In this document: positions 34,410 to 43,497 of the stretch, in pieces | Layout of the letters: the number at the start of each line of letters is the position of its first letter | Numbering within the stretch: the first letter of the stretch is position 1 | From: Porcincola intestinalis | Lineage (GTDB): Bacteria; Bacillota; Clostridia; Lachnospirales; Lachnospiraceae | Direction: 5' to 3' | Length of the DNA: 64,000 nt | NCBI RefSeq assembly: GCF_009696445.1 | Contig: NZ_VULZ01000011.1 | Span: forward strand, 1-64,000 | Made by a program: the position numbers and the translations under genes | Notes under the pieces: generated by a model | What the model was told of the DNA's origin: nothing | Seen by the model: the letters and a program-made list of their open reading frames with translations, nothing else | Databases searched by the model: none

Positions 34410-36319
34410 GCCACACCTCCCAGAACGATGCAGAACATGACGACAATCACGGCTGTGACAGCAAGCTGACACGGAACCATCAGCGCATGGCGGCCGATCT
34501 TCTCCGTGAAGTAGTCATTTGCCATATGGAGTTTCTTCGGCTCACCGAAGGAATCCGTGAAGGTATTGTCGTTGCCAAGGTTGATGCCGTTCATATAGGA
34601 AAGCTTCATGTTTGTGTGAAGCCGCTTGCTCGAAGCATAGGCCATAAACGGCACCAGGAACACAACCAGGATCAGCACAACCAGCATGTTCAGGATGTTG
34701 CTGGAAAGCACATCCTTGTAGACGCCGAAGGTCTCATTCAGCAGCGGATGCACGTAGGTCGCCGATACCAGTGGAAACAGCGCGCAGAGCGCAACCATCG
34801 CGACCGCATGGACCGTGAGCGAGAACATCTCATTGTTCTTGGTGATATCCTTCACCTGGTCATTGTGCATCGTGCGGGACAGAATCTTCCCCAGCCACTT
34901 GGACCAGTAGAAAGAAGTCGTCGCGGAACCGAAGACGATGAAGAGGATGACCATCACATTCTTCGAATCGACAGACGCCCTCAGCGCAGACCACTTGGAG
35001 ATCAGCATGCCGAACGGAGCCAGGTACATGCCCGCAATCCCGATGAACATGAAGACCGCCAGTTTCGGGAGACGGTACAGAAGGCCGTGCATGTCCTCCA
35101 GGTTGCGGCTGTGCAGACAGTTCTCGGTTGCCCCAACATCCTGGAACATCAGAGACTTCGAGATGGCGTGGAACATCATCAGGAACACGCCGGCCCAGAT
35201 AGTCTCCGGCCTTCCGATCCCGGCACAGGCAACCATCAGCCCGAGGTTCGAGATCGTGGAGTATGCCAGAACCTTCTTTGCGTCGACCTGTCCGATCGCG
35301 ATGATCGAGGTCATGAAGAAGGTAAATCCGCCGATTCCTGCGATGAAATAGCCCGTCGTCGTTCCGGCCATCGCCGGAGCCAGGCGAAACAGAATATAGA
35401 TGCCAGCCTTGACCATCGTTGCAGAGTGCAGAAGAGCGCTGGACGGAGTCGGAGCCACCATGGCGCCGATCAACCAGGTCGAGAACGGCAGCTGCGCCGC
35501 CTTTGTCAGCGCCGCAAATGCCATCAGCATGACCGCAACCGCTCCTGCGCGGCCGCCCTGCTGGGAGGCAGTGACCAGACCCTGAAGCGTTGACAGGCCA
35601 GTCGCTGTCTCAAAGTAGACGATTCCAAACGCAAGTGCCGTTCCGCCGAGAAGGTTCATCCACAGAGCGCGGAAGGAATTGGTGATAGCCTCGTCCGTCT
35701 TTGTATATCCGATCAGCATGAAGGAGCAGACACTCGTGGTCTCCCAGAAGAAATCAATCCAGACCAGATCCGAGGAAAGCACGAAGCCGAACATCGCCCC
35801 GATGAAGACATAGACGACCATGAAGAAGAAGTGTCTTCTCTCCGGCACCTCGGTGTGGTGCTGATGATATCCATCCATGTATCCCATCGCGTAGATCGTG
35901 ATCAGTCCGCCGACGAAAGCCACGATGAGACACATCAGAAGAGACAGGTGATCAAGCCTGATGTGCGCGCCGCCCAGTTCCCCGAGATGCGCTTCCATGT
36001 TGACAATCATGACCGTCGGAACAATGGAAAGGACCGAGATCCAGTACTTTTTCGCCAGGATGCACTTGATGGTCACGTAGATCATCAGTACAATCTCACC
36101 GGCAGTAATGAAATGAGACGCGACAGGGACGTCGACGTACAGGTCGACCGGACTTCCGCCGTTGCGGAAATAGGTGACGACCAGATCGATCGTCGCCGCC
36201 ATAATGGCCGGTGTCGCGATGTACGCAATGCCCTTGCGAATCTTCTGCACGTGAATACAGTACAGAAGAGCCCCGATGCACATCGGGAAGATGATGAGAA
36301 ATGGAATACTCCACCACAT
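34406..36319 (-). CDS. echA: Ech hydrogenase antiporter-like membrane subunit (NuoL/HyfB-like)
   Basis: A 637-residue protein with about 14-16 helices of the proton-conducting antiporter family. The motif LSSDLVWIDFFWETTSVCSF and conserved charged helices of NuoL/MrpA relatives (for example TKAAQLPFSTWLIGAM) are present. The start is ATG 36319 with GGAGGCCTTTTATT upstream; an open extension of 89 codons upstream covers the promoter and is not coding. It is the first gene of echA-F-hypCDEA. Confidence 0.95.
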   Translation of the reverse strand: MWWSIPFLIIFPMCIGALLYCIHVQKIRKGIAYIATPAIMAATIDLVVTYFRNGGSPVDLYVDVPVASHFITAGEIVLMIYVTIKCILAKKYWISVLSIVPTVMIVNMEAHLGELGGAHIRLDHLSLLMCLIVAFVGGLITIYAMGYMDGYHQHHTEVPERRHFFFMVVYVFIGAMFGFVLSSDLVWIDFFWETTSVCSFMLIGYTKTDEAITNSFRALWMNLLGGTALAFGIVYFETATGLSTLQGLVTASQQGGRAGAVAVMLMAFAALTKAAQLPFSTWLIGAMVAPTPSSALLHSATMVKAGIYILFRLAPAMAGTTTGYFIAGIGGFTFFMTSIIAIGQVDAKKVLAYSTISNLGLMVACAGIGRPETIWAGVFLMMFHAISKSLMFQDVGATENCLHSRNLEDMHGLLYRLPKLAVFMFIGIAGMYLAPFGMLISKWSALRASVDSKNVMVILFIVFGSATTSFYWSKWLGKILSRTMHNDQVKDITKNNEMFSLTVHAVAMVALCALFPLVSATYVHPLLNETFGVYKDVLSSNILNMLVVLILVVFLVPFMAYASSKRLHTNMKLSYMNGINLGNDNTFTDSFGEPKKLHMANDYFTEKIGRHALMVPCQLAVTAVIVVMFCIVLGGVA

Positions 36320-36421
36320 AATAAAAGGCCTCCATGCGTGGTTGACAGTTACCCGTTCGCCCGGCTCTGACGGAGAGGCAGCCGGCAGCCGCCCTCTTTC
36401 AGCCGAAACGCATACATAGTG

Positions 36422-36430
36422 AGTATAGCA
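36422..36430 (-). promoter_or_regulatory. likely ech-hyp promoter (extended -10)
   Basis: On the minus strand TGCTATACT gives an extended -10 (TATACT, 36422-36427). The -35 region is weak. The start would lie near 36415, about 95 bases before echA. The 270-bp spacer shared with the divergent gene contains no other clear signal apart from a plus-strand extended -10, TGCTATGAT, near 36536-36544 that may serve that gene. Confidence 0.5.
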
Positions 36431-36588
36431 TGAATGGTGAAGAATTTGTGTCTTTGTGAATTTTTCGTCATTTTGCTCTGAAAAAAATACGCTGAGGGAA
36501 CGTGTGAAGCCGGGATAGAAGTCTGTCCCCGGGTATGCTATGATGGGTCGAACAGTACGGCAGCACGCGGAGACACAGACAATCACCT

Positions 36589-37464
36589 ATGCAATTATTC
36601 AAACACCTTCTTTCCCATATCAACTCTATTCTGCATCCGGTATCAAAGTCATCCCGGCCGGCAGCTCACGCCCACCTCCTGAGAAGGCTGCCTGTATGGG
36701 CGCTCGCTTCTGCCCTGGCGCTGTGTCCCGAGGCACCAGGGCTCACTGGCAAAGCCTTTGCCTACGATGCAGGCAAAATCAGCCGGCATGGTCTGATCAA
36801 AGGCGATCTCTCCACCTGGACGCAGCGGGGCGACAGCTTTCCGCAGAACAAGCTTCTCTCCGTGGACGGTGATTCTCCGATTTCCTCGATGGGCTGCAGC
36901 TACTATGCGACCTTTTTTATGCTCTGCCGGATGGGCATCAAAAATCCTCTGACCGACACAGCCTGGCAGTTTGCAATGGAATGCAAGCGGAAGAAGCTTT
37001 CCCGCGAGGGAACCGGCTATTTTGACCCCCGGTCGATCTCGAAGCTGACAGACGGCCGGGTCCAGTTCGTCGAGGAAGGGAATGATCCGGCCAATTACTA
37101 TGAGGGCCAGACTGCCGTCCTTCAGTGCGCAAATCAGGACGAAGTCACCCGGCTGATGCGCCAGATGATAGAAAAGAAGGGATGGTTTCTGATCGCCTGT
37201 GTTGTCGGGGATGTCACCAACTACCAGAATGAAGAGTATTACTCGGAAGGCCACTACATCTTCATCGACTCCTTCCTGAAAGACGGAGACTTTCTGATTG
37301 GCGACTCTGCCTTCCCCGGAACCCGCTGGTCTGACAACTGGGGCGCCCACAGCGCGAGGATCGTGAAGCTCTATGCCTACCGCCTCCTGGATGAAAACGG
37401 AAAACAGATCCGGCCATCCGAGCGCCAGTCCATGTATATCGTCAGAAGCCGGGACGAGGACTGA
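36589..37464 (+). CDS. secreted C39-like cysteine peptidase family protein
   Basis: A 291-residue protein with a basic N-terminus and a signal-like hydrophobic segment near residues 35-58. The mature part resembles peptidase_C39_2 proteins: a putative nucleophile in SSMGCSYYATFFMLCRMG (about residues 100-118), a putative His in GHYIFIDSF, and an Asp in IGDSAFPG. It could cleave a peptide or have lost activity; no peptide substrate or ABC exporter is adjacent. It is divergent from the hydrogenase operon and followed by tRNA-Ser. Start support is modest. Confidence 0.7.
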   Translation: MQLFKHLLSHINSILHPVSKSSRPAAHAHLLRRLPVWALASALALCPEAPGLTGKAFAYDAGKISRHGLIKGDLSTWTQRGDSFPQNKLLSVDGDSPISSMGCSYYATFFMLCRMGIKNPLTDTAWQFAMECKRKKLSREGTGYFDPRSISKLTDGRVQFVEEGNDPANYYEGQTAVLQCANQDEVTRLMRQMIEKKGWFLIACVVGDVTNYQNEEYYSEGHYIFIDSFLKDGDFLIGDSAFPGTRWSDNWGAHSARIVKLYAYRLLDENGKQIRPSERQSMYIVRSRDED

Positions 37465-37487
37465 GGCTGTTCTGCAGCAATTTCTGC

Positions 37488-37515
37488 TTGAAATCTGACC
37501 GAGATATGTTAAAAT
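37488..37515 (+). promoter_or_regulatory. tRNA-Ser promoter
   Basis: TTGAAA (37488-37493) and TAAAAT (37510-37515) are 16 bp apart and lie 20 bases before the tRNA. Confidence 0.6.
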
Positions 37516-37535
37516 ATTTTTTGCATCACTTTCGT

Positions 37536-37623
37536 GGAGAGATATCGAAGTGGTCGTAACGAGCCGCACTCGAAATGCGGTCGTCCATTATTGGGCGCGT
37601 GGGTTCGAATCCCACTCTCTCCG
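37536..37623 (+). tRNA. tRNA-Ser (anticodon CGA)
   Basis: An 88-base class II tRNA. The acceptor arms GGAGAGA/TCTCTCC pair perfectly, the anticodon stem CCGCA/TGCGG holds loop CTCGAAA with anticodon CGA at 37571-37573, a long variable arm is present, and the T-arm contains GGTTCGAATCC. The CCA end is not encoded. Its position near tadA and the SRP RNA recalls the Bacillus serS-tRNA-Ser-tadA-scr region. Confidence 0.95.
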
Positions 37624-37631
37624 CTCAATAA

Positions 37632-37673
37632 AGCCCGTGACATCAGCAGCAGCTGAGGCCACAGGCTTTTTTC
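37632..37673 (+). terminator. terminator after tRNA-Ser
   Basis: AGCCCGTG and CACAGGCT form an outer stem around a CAGC/GCTG inner stem, followed by TTTTTTCT. Confidence 0.75.
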
Positions 37674-37752
37674 TATAGCTTCGATCTGCCGTTGCTGAAG
37701 CCTCTGTGTTTTCCGCGTGCAGATTCCACTCCATTCCCTGTTTCAATGAATG

Positions 37753-38373
37753 CTATCTGTCCGTGCGCTCCTGCTGCCGCAGCAGGTTTCCCTCAGCTTT
37801 CTCCTGCTTCTCCTCCGGCAGATTTTCCGCGGTTTTTCCCTGCTTCTCCTGTCGAAGCCTTTGGAAGAATTCGCTGAGCATCTGGCTGCAGGCTTCCTCC
37901 AGAATGCCTGTCGTCAGATCGACCTGATGGTTGAAGCCCTTCACCTGAAGCAGATTCATGACAGAGCCGGCGCAGCCGGCCTTCGGGTTCATGGCACCCA
38001 CCACGCAGCGGTCAATCCTGGACTGAACGATCGCGCCGCTGCACATCTGACAAGGCTCCAGTGTGATGTAGATGGTACAGCCCTCCAGCCGCCAGTCCTG
38101 AAGCTTCCGGGAGGCTTTCCGGATCGCATTGAGTTCGGCATGAGAAAGCGTGTTGTGGTCGGTGTTTCTCCGGTTGTATCCTCTGGCAATGACCTCGCCC
38201 TCTTTGACAATGACACAGCCGATCGGGACCTCCCCCAGCGCCTGTGCACGGCGGGCCTGCTGCAGTGCCAGCCGCATATAGTGTTCATCTGTTTTTTTCT
38301 GCTCGGCGGCGTGCTCTTCTTCCTGCTTCTGACGCAGCTGCCTTCGCGCGATTCTGGTTGCGATCTTGCTCAC
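37753..38373 (-). CDS. tadA: tRNA-specific adenosine deaminase TadA
   Basis: Converts wobble A34 of tRNA-Arg to inosine. The catalytic HAE (in LSHAELNAI) and the zinc PCxxC (EPCQMC) are present within the usual core. The 206-residue protein has a basic N-terminal extension of about 30 residues and a Gln/Glu-rich C-terminal tail of about 30, making it longer than the typical 150-165. The start is GTG 38373, with GGGAGG seven bases upstream. The gene lies downstream of the SRP RNA gene on the same strand. Confidence 0.93.
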   Translation of the reverse strand: MSKIATRIARRQLRQKQEEEHAAEQKKTDEHYMRLALQQARRAQALGEVPIGCVIVKEGEVIARGYNRRNTDHNTLSHAELNAIRKASRKLQDWRLEGCTIYITLEPCQMCSGAIVQSRIDRCVVGAMNPKAGCAGSVMNLLQVKGFNHQVDLTTGILEEACSQMLSEFFQRLRQEKQGKTAENLPEEKQEKAEGNLLRQQERTDR

Positions 38374-38616
38374 AGACAATCCTCCCGCCTTCTGATTCCT
38401 GTCTCCACTTTTCTTCCCAGCGCCATCGAAATGTCCGTCCATCCCTGTACACTACCGCCAGCTGCTTGCCGTCCCTCCTTGTCCATGCCTCCCGCCCCAG
38501 ACATGCACCGCCCCGCCTGTTGAGCCTGCCTGCTGCGGGATCTGCTTGTCCTCTACTTCATATAGGCAAAGCGGCCTGATTGCAGAAATCCAGGAAGCCG
38601 ACCAAACACAGGACTG
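38374..38616. other. spacer between SRP RNA terminator and tadA
   Basis: No gene is recognised. It is pyrimidine-rich on the plus strand and has no clear promoter, so tadA may depend on readthrough or an unseen promoter. Confidence 0.4.
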
Positions 38617-38647
38617 AAAAAAGGGGGCAGCTCCCTGAGCTGCCCCT
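38617..38647 (-). terminator. SRP RNA terminator
   Basis: GGGGCAGCTC and GAGCTGCCCC form a strong stem (38623-38647), followed on the minus strand by TTTTTT. Confidence 0.93.
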
Positions 38648-38661
38648 CAACTTCATTCTTT

Positions 38662-38928
38662 AACCGTGCGCCTCGCTTCGACGGCTCCCCACGGACGGTA
38701 CCTTCATAGTTAACTCGATCCAGGCGATCCCGCGGCACACAGAATGATCTGCTTAGTGCTGCTGTGTTCCCACCCTGACACGATTCACAGGATCCTGTTG
38801 CGAGGGACCCAGACGTCAACATCACTTGTGAAGGGCTGCTCCGCAGAGAAACAGCCTCGGTTCGGCATGACCCCTGCTGTAGCGGATTGCAGGTACAGGG
38901 CACCGCTATCTCCCCGGCTGCACGGCAC
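38662..38928 (-). ncRNA. ffs: signal recognition particle RNA, large bacterial type
   Basis: About 267 nt. The 5' GCCGTGC pairs with the 3' GCACGGT to close the molecule. The 5' part has the Alu-side block GGTGCCCTGTACCTGCAATC seen in Bacillus scRNA, so this is the long form. Helix 8 is clear: GTCAGG, a GGAA tetraloop at 38766-38769 closed by GTG/CAC, then AGCAGCA, which is the Ffh-binding site. The mature ends are set from the promoter and the pairing and may be off by a few bases. Confidence 0.93.
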
Positions 38929-38933
38929 TTGTT

Positions 38934-38963
38934 ACTATACCCGACAAAAAGCCGGTTTGTCAA
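38934..38963 (-). promoter_or_regulatory. SRP RNA promoter
   Basis: On the minus strand a consensus TTGACA (38958-38963) and TATAGT (38934-38939) are 18 bp apart, and the start would fall at about 38927, matching the predicted RNA 5' end. The -35 directly abuts the stop region of the htrA gene. Confidence 0.85.
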
Positions 38964-40256
38964 TTACTGCGTGCTGCTGACGTAGTCGGATCTCAGTCCG
39001 AGCTTCAGACTGATGTCACTCTCCTTGTACTTGCCGCCTTCTCCCTGCTGAGCCACCGTGATTGTAACCTTCTCGCCACCCTTGTAGTACTGAAGAAGAT
39101 CAGTCAGATCGCTCATGCTCGAGACAGAGGTATCATCAAACTTCGTGATGATCATGCCGCGAGTCAGTCCTGCTTCAGACGCCGGCGTATTGTCGCCGAC
39201 ATTCGCGATGTAGATGCCTGCCGGCATTCCGTAGAGCTGCTGCACATCGGAAGTGACCTCCTCTCCGGTGATGCCGATGTAAGCGGCATCCTTCTCATCG
39301 ACCTTCGAGCGGGTCGTCTTGTTCATCAGCTTCTCGATGATCGGAAGCGCCTTGGATGTCGGAATCGCATAGCCCATGCCCTCGACTCCATTCTCACCGG
39401 CCTTCGCAGAGTTGATGCCGATCACCTCACCGCTCATGTTGAGAAGCGCTCCGCCGGAGTTACCCGGGTTGATCGCCGCATCGGTCTGGATCAGATCCTC
39501 ATAGTTGACCTGTGTGCTACCGTCCGTGACGGTGATATCTCTGTTCAGGGCACTGACGATACCGGTCGTGACAGACTGCCCGTAATTCAGCGCGTTGCCG
39601 ATTGCGACAACCTGCTCACCGACCTTGACATCATCCGAGTCGCCGACATTCGCGACACGAATCTTCTTCAGCGTGTCGTCCGGAATATCCGACAGACTGA
39701 CAGCCACCACAGCCAGGTCGTTGCTGGCATCCGTCCCTTTCACCTTTGCGCTCACGGACTGTTCATCGATGAAGGAAACCGTCAGCTCATCGCTGTCCGC
39801 GACGACGTGATTGTTTGTGACAATCAGAAGCTCATCATCGTTCTCACCCATGATGACACCCGTGCCAGCCGATTCACCCTGTGCCTCGTACGTCCTGCCG
39901 CTGAACCAGTCCTGAACCTTCTGGACAGACATATTTGTGATCGAAACCAGCGCCGGCATCGCATCTGACGCAACCTCCGAGACGCCCGAATTCTCAGCCT
40001 GCTGCTCTGTCACATCCGGCTGATCAGCCTTCGCGATGTTTCCGGATGGAAGCGCTGCCGCAACCTCCGTCGCACTCTGGGAAGAACTGTCTGAACTTCC
40101 TGTGCTTTCTGTCTGATCCTCAGAGGAGGCCTCAGTCTCCCCTCCAGCAATCTGGAGCTTTGCACCATTGTCATTCGCCTGCAGCATCGTTGTTCCGCCG
40201 GCAAATGCACCGATCGTTGCAGCCGCAATCAGAACCGCGAATAATCTCTTCTTCAT
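38964..40256 (-). CDS. HtrA/DegP-type trypsin-like serine protease with PDZ domain
   Basis: A 430-residue envelope quality-control protease. A signal anchor (residues about 5-25) is followed by a Ser/Glu/Thr-rich linker, a trypsin-like domain with His in TNNHVVADS, Asp in SNDLAVVAV and Ser in GNSGGALL, and one PDZ domain near the end (PAGIYIANVGDNTPASEAG). The start is set at ATG 40256, since AAAGGAGG lies just upstream. Monocistronic, with a weak promoter region to the right. Confidence 0.95.
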   Translation of the reverse strand: MKKRLFAVLIAAATIGAFAGGTTMLQANDNGAKLQIAGGETEASSEDQTESTGSSDSSSQSATEVAAALPSGNIAKADQPDVTEQQAENSGVSEVASDAMPALVSITNMSVQKVQDWFSGRTYEAQGESAGTGVIMGENDDELLIVTNNHVVADSDELTVSFIDEQSVSAKVKGTDASNDLAVVAVSLSDIPDDTLKKIRVANVGDSDDVKVGEQVVAIGNALNYGQSVTTGIVSALNRDITVTDGSTQVNYEDLIQTDAAINPGNSGGALLNMSGEVIGINSAKAGENGVEGMGYAIPTSKALPIIEKLMNKTTRSKVDEKDAAYIGITGEEVTSDVQQLYGMPAGIYIANVGDNTPASEAGLTRGMIITKFDDTSVSSMSDLTDLLQYYKGGEKVTITVAQQGEGGKYKESDISLKLGLRSDYVSSTQ

Positions 40257-40407
40257 AAATAACAACCTCCTTTGTGTCCAGGTATTTCATCTTCTATGTG
40301 TTTCGGGAACATCATCTGTCTGTTCCCTTTTCCTGTTTTCTGAGTCCTATCATAACGGCTGTGTTTGTTCGAATTATGTCACAAATTTGGAAAAAATGTG
40401 AACACCG

Positions 40408-42273
40408 TCACAGTCTCACACAGATCTCCGACCGGAACCAGTTATCACCGGACGAAAACTCCGCAGACCCGCCGTGTGCCTTCGCAAGGGATCGGACGGA
40501 CCGCAGGCCGATGCCCTCCCCGCTTCGTTTACTGGACAGATACCGGCCGTCCTGCGGCTGCACCGTCCCCCCGCAGCTGTTGTCCATCGAGATGAACAAT
40601 TGCTCCCCATGAACCTTTGTCCGGAGCCTGACCCACTGTTCACCCTCCTTCATCCGCCGGCAGGCCTCCTCTGCATTCTCAAGCAGATTGCCCAGAATCA
40701 CACACAAGTGCGTATCACTGATATGGGGGTTGACCGCCGGGATCCGCACGCTGACCTCCATACGGATCTGGTCACTGTGCGCCAGCGCGGCGTAGTAGCT
40801 GATAACCGCATTCACCATACTGTTTTCACAGTAGCGGGTGACTGTGCCGGCAGGGATGGCCTGATCCAAGGATTCGATGTAAGCCGCTGCCTCCTTGTCC
40901 TTTCCGTCCTGCAGAAGCTGCCGCAGATACCTCAGATGATGCCTCAGATCATGCCGCTGCCTGCGGATTTCCGACTCATAGGCCGTCAGCACGCGGCCTC
41001 TCTCCTTCTGGATCTCCACCGACTGCTCCAGCATTTCTATGTCATGCGCCAGCTCCAGATTCCTGTACCGAAGCTCCATGTTCCGCCGCACCTCCACGCA
41101 GCCGAAAACCAGAATGATCAGGCAGAAAAGCTGAAGTCCGTTTTGAAACAGGATCGAATTTCGTTCTGTAAAGACAAAATAGTAATTCAGAAGCTCCAGC
41201 ACAGCCGCCACCGCAAGAACCAGGATGGCAAGAAACATGGCGATCGCCGGCCTGTTCTTCTTCCGGATTCCAAGGTACAGCATGTAGACAGCAATGAGGA
41301 TCAGAACAGCCGGCAGGAGAACATGGAAAAGATACAGGCTCCGCGTAAATGGAACAACCCCGGCAAGCTGCAGAAACAGGCTCCCCAGAACCGCTGCCTC
41401 CAGGATCCACCGGAGCACGCTGAGAAACAGGCTGCCTTCCATCTTCGTGAACTTCTGCACAAAGACAATCAGCGGCAGCAGCATGGCATACATTCCCGTG
41501 AATCCCAGAATGTACAGAAGTACCGGTCTGTGCATCAGATAGACGCTCATCGTATTTTCCGAGAACTCCCACATGCCGGCCAGCACAATCAAAAGCCCCG
41601 GCAGTGCCAGCCTGAGTCCGTGCCTCTCAAAAGTGATATAGAAGAGGGACAGACCACACATAATAATCCCCGCGATGATAAACAGCAGAGAAGACACCCA
41701 CGAATACCCGTACCGCTCAAACAGATACCGCAGAACGGCATCCCCCGATCCGGTCACCATTGAATGCAGGACAAGGGAAGACCGTGATTTCGGAGACGTG
41801 TAGACAAGTTCTACGTGGAGCAGGTGTTCGTCTCTGTGGGCCGGAAGCTTCACGGAAAACGCGCCCGTCGGCGGATCTGGCATGTAGGACGGCCAGGTTC
41901 CCTGAGTCCCGTAACTGTAAATCAGCTTATCGTCCGCATAGATGTCGACCGGGGAATATACCGGATTCAGAAACAGCATGCTGGAGCCATCGCTCTGGAG
42001 CCGGAAAGAAACCGTTACCGTCGTCCCGCCCGGCAGATTCCCGATGGTCTCCGGAAGCGTGACCTTCTTCCAGGATGCGTTCTTTCCGGTTCCGACCCGG
42101 ACACGGACATTCCGCACCAGATTCCAGTGGTTCTGCCGGACCGTCCCGATGCTTTGCCGGGCGCCTCTGATCTGAAGGAGCAGCGCCAGAAGCAGAACCG
42201 AAAACAGGCTTATAAAAAGAACAGGCTCCAGCCGGAAAACCATCCGGGCTCCGGATCGAAGACTGTTTTTCAC
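40408..42273 (-). CDS. GHKL sensor histidine kinase with 7TM-type sensor
   Basis: A sensor kinase of the LytS/AgrC-like class. After a first helix comes an extracytoplasmic beta-rich domain like the 7TMR-DISM extracellular module (VDIYADDKLIYSYG), then about seven membrane helices, a coiled coil, an H-box RRQRHDLRHHLRYL and an ATPase domain with NLLENAEEAC and GEGIGLRS. The start is set at GTG 42273 (621 residues), with AGGGAG upstream; ATG 42384 would add 37 hydrophilic residues without a ribosome site. It follows the LytTR regulator gene. Confidence 0.9.
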   Translation of the reverse strand: MKNSLRSGARMVFRLEPVLFISLFSVLLLALLLQIRGARQSIGTVRQNHWNLVRNVRVRVGTGKNASWKKVTLPETIGNLPGGTTVTVSFRLQSDGSSMLFLNPVYSPVDIYADDKLIYSYGTQGTWPSYMPDPPTGAFSVKLPAHRDEHLLHVELVYTSPKSRSSLVLHSMVTGSGDAVLRYLFERYGYSWVSSLLFIIAGIIMCGLSLFYITFERHGLRLALPGLLIVLAGMWEFSENTMSVYLMHRPVLLYILGFTGMYAMLLPLIVFVQKFTKMEGSLFLSVLRWILEAAVLGSLFLQLAGVVPFTRSLYLFHVLLPAVLILIAVYMLYLGIRKKNRPAIAMFLAILVLAVAAVLELLNYYFVFTERNSILFQNGLQLFCLIILVFGCVEVRRNMELRYRNLELAHDIEMLEQSVEIQKERGRVLTAYESEIRRQRHDLRHHLRYLRQLLQDGKDKEAAAYIESLDQAIPAGTVTRYCENSMVNAVISYYAALAHSDQIRMEVSVRIPAVNPHISDTHLCVILGNLLENAEEACRRMKEGEQWVRLRTKVHGEQLFISMDNSCGGTVQPQDGRYLSSKRSGEGIGLRSVRSLAKAHGGSAEFSSGDNWFRSEICVRL

Positions 42274-42450
42274 ACCAGCTCCCTGACCCTGCCGGTCTTG
42301 TTTTTCCCTGATACAGTGTCTCCTGTGCCCCGGATGCTGTCCGCCCATATCCTGTCCTCCCGTCTCGGTTCCAGTTTCTTCCATGTCATCTGCTGTCTGT
42401 CCGGCGATGCCCCGCCCTTCCAGGTTCCCTGGTCCATAAAAGGCTGATTG

Positions 42451-43176
42451 TCACGGATTCTCCCGCAGCTGTGCGAACATAAAGCCTCTGAACGCCCGGA
42501 CCGCCTCCCTGGTACTCTGCCTGCGGACGTAGACAACTCCGCCCTCGCTCATCTCAAACACATTCAGATCCTCATCAAAGTCCTTCACATGTGCCAGGTT
42601 GACCAGAAAACTCTTGTGGCACCGGTAAAATGGAGGCCGGGGGACACTCTGTTCCACTTCGTCAAGTCGTCCTCTGGACGTCAGTTCCTCCCCGCCAGTC
42701 AGATAATAGTTCAGGTTCCGATTATTCTGTTCTATATACCGAACCTGCCGGAGCGGCACCTTTCGTTCCCGCCCGTCTGTCCGGATTGTCAGGGAAGGCA
42801 GGTGTTCTCTCATCTTCTCCGCCATGGAGAGCAGCTCCTCCACCTCTTCTTTCTTCGGCGGCTTCACCAGATACCGAAGCACATGGTAGTGGTAGGCCTC
42901 AAGCGCAAAATCTTCGCTCCCGGTCAGATAGGCTACCGGCACCTCCTCGTCTGTCTGACGGATGCCCGCCACCGTCTCAATTCCGCCCATTCCCTTCATA
43001 TAAATATCAAGCAGGACAAGATCATATTTGCCCGCATAGAAAGATTTAAGAAGCGCACTCCCCTCCGGAAAGTAATCAATCTCAACTTCCCTTCCACTTT
43101 CATCCAGAAGCCTCTTCAGCTTCTCGTATTCCTCCGGTTCATCCTCGCAGACCGCGATTTTCAGTCCCCTCATCAT
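42451..43176 (-). CDS. LytTR family response regulator
   Basis: A 241-residue regulator. The receiver domain has acidic CEDEPEE, phospho-acceptor Asp in LVLLDIYMKG, Thr in YLTGSED and Lys in YLVKPPK. The LytTR DNA-binding domain follows (about 135-241; VRYIEQNNRNLNYYL, FYRCHKSFLVNL). It is upstream of and co-oriented with the sensor gene. The start is one of two adjacent ATG codons near 43176. A likely target is its own promoter, where direct repeats are present. Confidence 0.93.
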   Translation of the reverse strand: MMRGLKIAVCEDEPEEYEKLKRLLDESGREVEIDYFPEGSALLKSFYAGKYDLVLLDIYMKGMGGIETVAGIRQTDEEVPVAYLTGSEDFALEAYHYHVLRYLVKPPKKEEVEELLSMAEKMREHLPSLTIRTDGRERKVPLRQVRYIEQNNRNLNYYLTGGEELTSRGRLDEVEQSVPRPPFYRCHKSFLVNLAHVKDFDEDLNVFEMSEGGVVYVRRQSTREAVRAFRGFMFAQLRENP

Positions 43177-43287
43177 GCCTGTATTTTTCCTCCAGTTGTC
43201 CCGACTGACCACTGCGGCAGCATCTCCGTCGGCACTTTTCCCGGCCGTCTCTGCTTGTCTGTCTTTATCTGCATTGATTCATGCCAC

Positions 43288-43354
43288 ATTATACCAGAGA
43301 AGCAAATGGCAGAAAATAAATCATACATTTTCTCAGTTGTCAAGACCCATTTTC
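43288..43354 (-). promoter_or_regulatory. promoter and direct repeats of the LytTR two-component operon
   Basis: On the minus strand an extended -10, TGGTATAAT (TATAAT at 43288-43293), is preceded at 17 bp by TTTTCT (43311-43316). Immediately upstream two copies of CATTTTC (43326-43332 and 43348-43354) are 22 bp apart, about two helical turns, the usual layout of LytTR activator sites. Autoregulation is inferred. Confidence 0.5.
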
Positions 43355-43380
43355 AGCAATTTTACCGTCCTCTTCGGGAC

Positions 43381-43409
43381 TTTTTTCAGCACATGGAACC
43401 CCCTATACT
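43381..43409 (+). promoter_or_regulatory. possible promoter of the secreted protein gene
   Basis: TATACT at 43404-43409 is 17 bp from a T-rich -35 region (43381-43386). The rest of the 320-bp spacer contains the operator region described for the divergent operon and a weak GTCC/GGAC hairpin with a T-run at about 43370-43386. Confidence 0.4.
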
Positions 43410-43497
43410 CTGTTTGAATCTTGAATCAGAAATCCGGCGGGCAGGCATCAGCAGACTATGGAAGATCCCGCCGCCATACAAAGGAGGAACTTTAAAG

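Noticed and set aside
34397-35593. A 398-codon His/Arg/Asp-rich open frame on the plus strand
   Set aside because: It is antisense to echA and its His/Arg richness is explained by the hydrophobic codons on the other strand.
42448-43497. A long N-terminal extension of the secreted protein at 43498
   Set aside because: The frame is open by chance across the antisense regulator gene; the signal peptide and AAAGGAGG site at 43498 fix the start.
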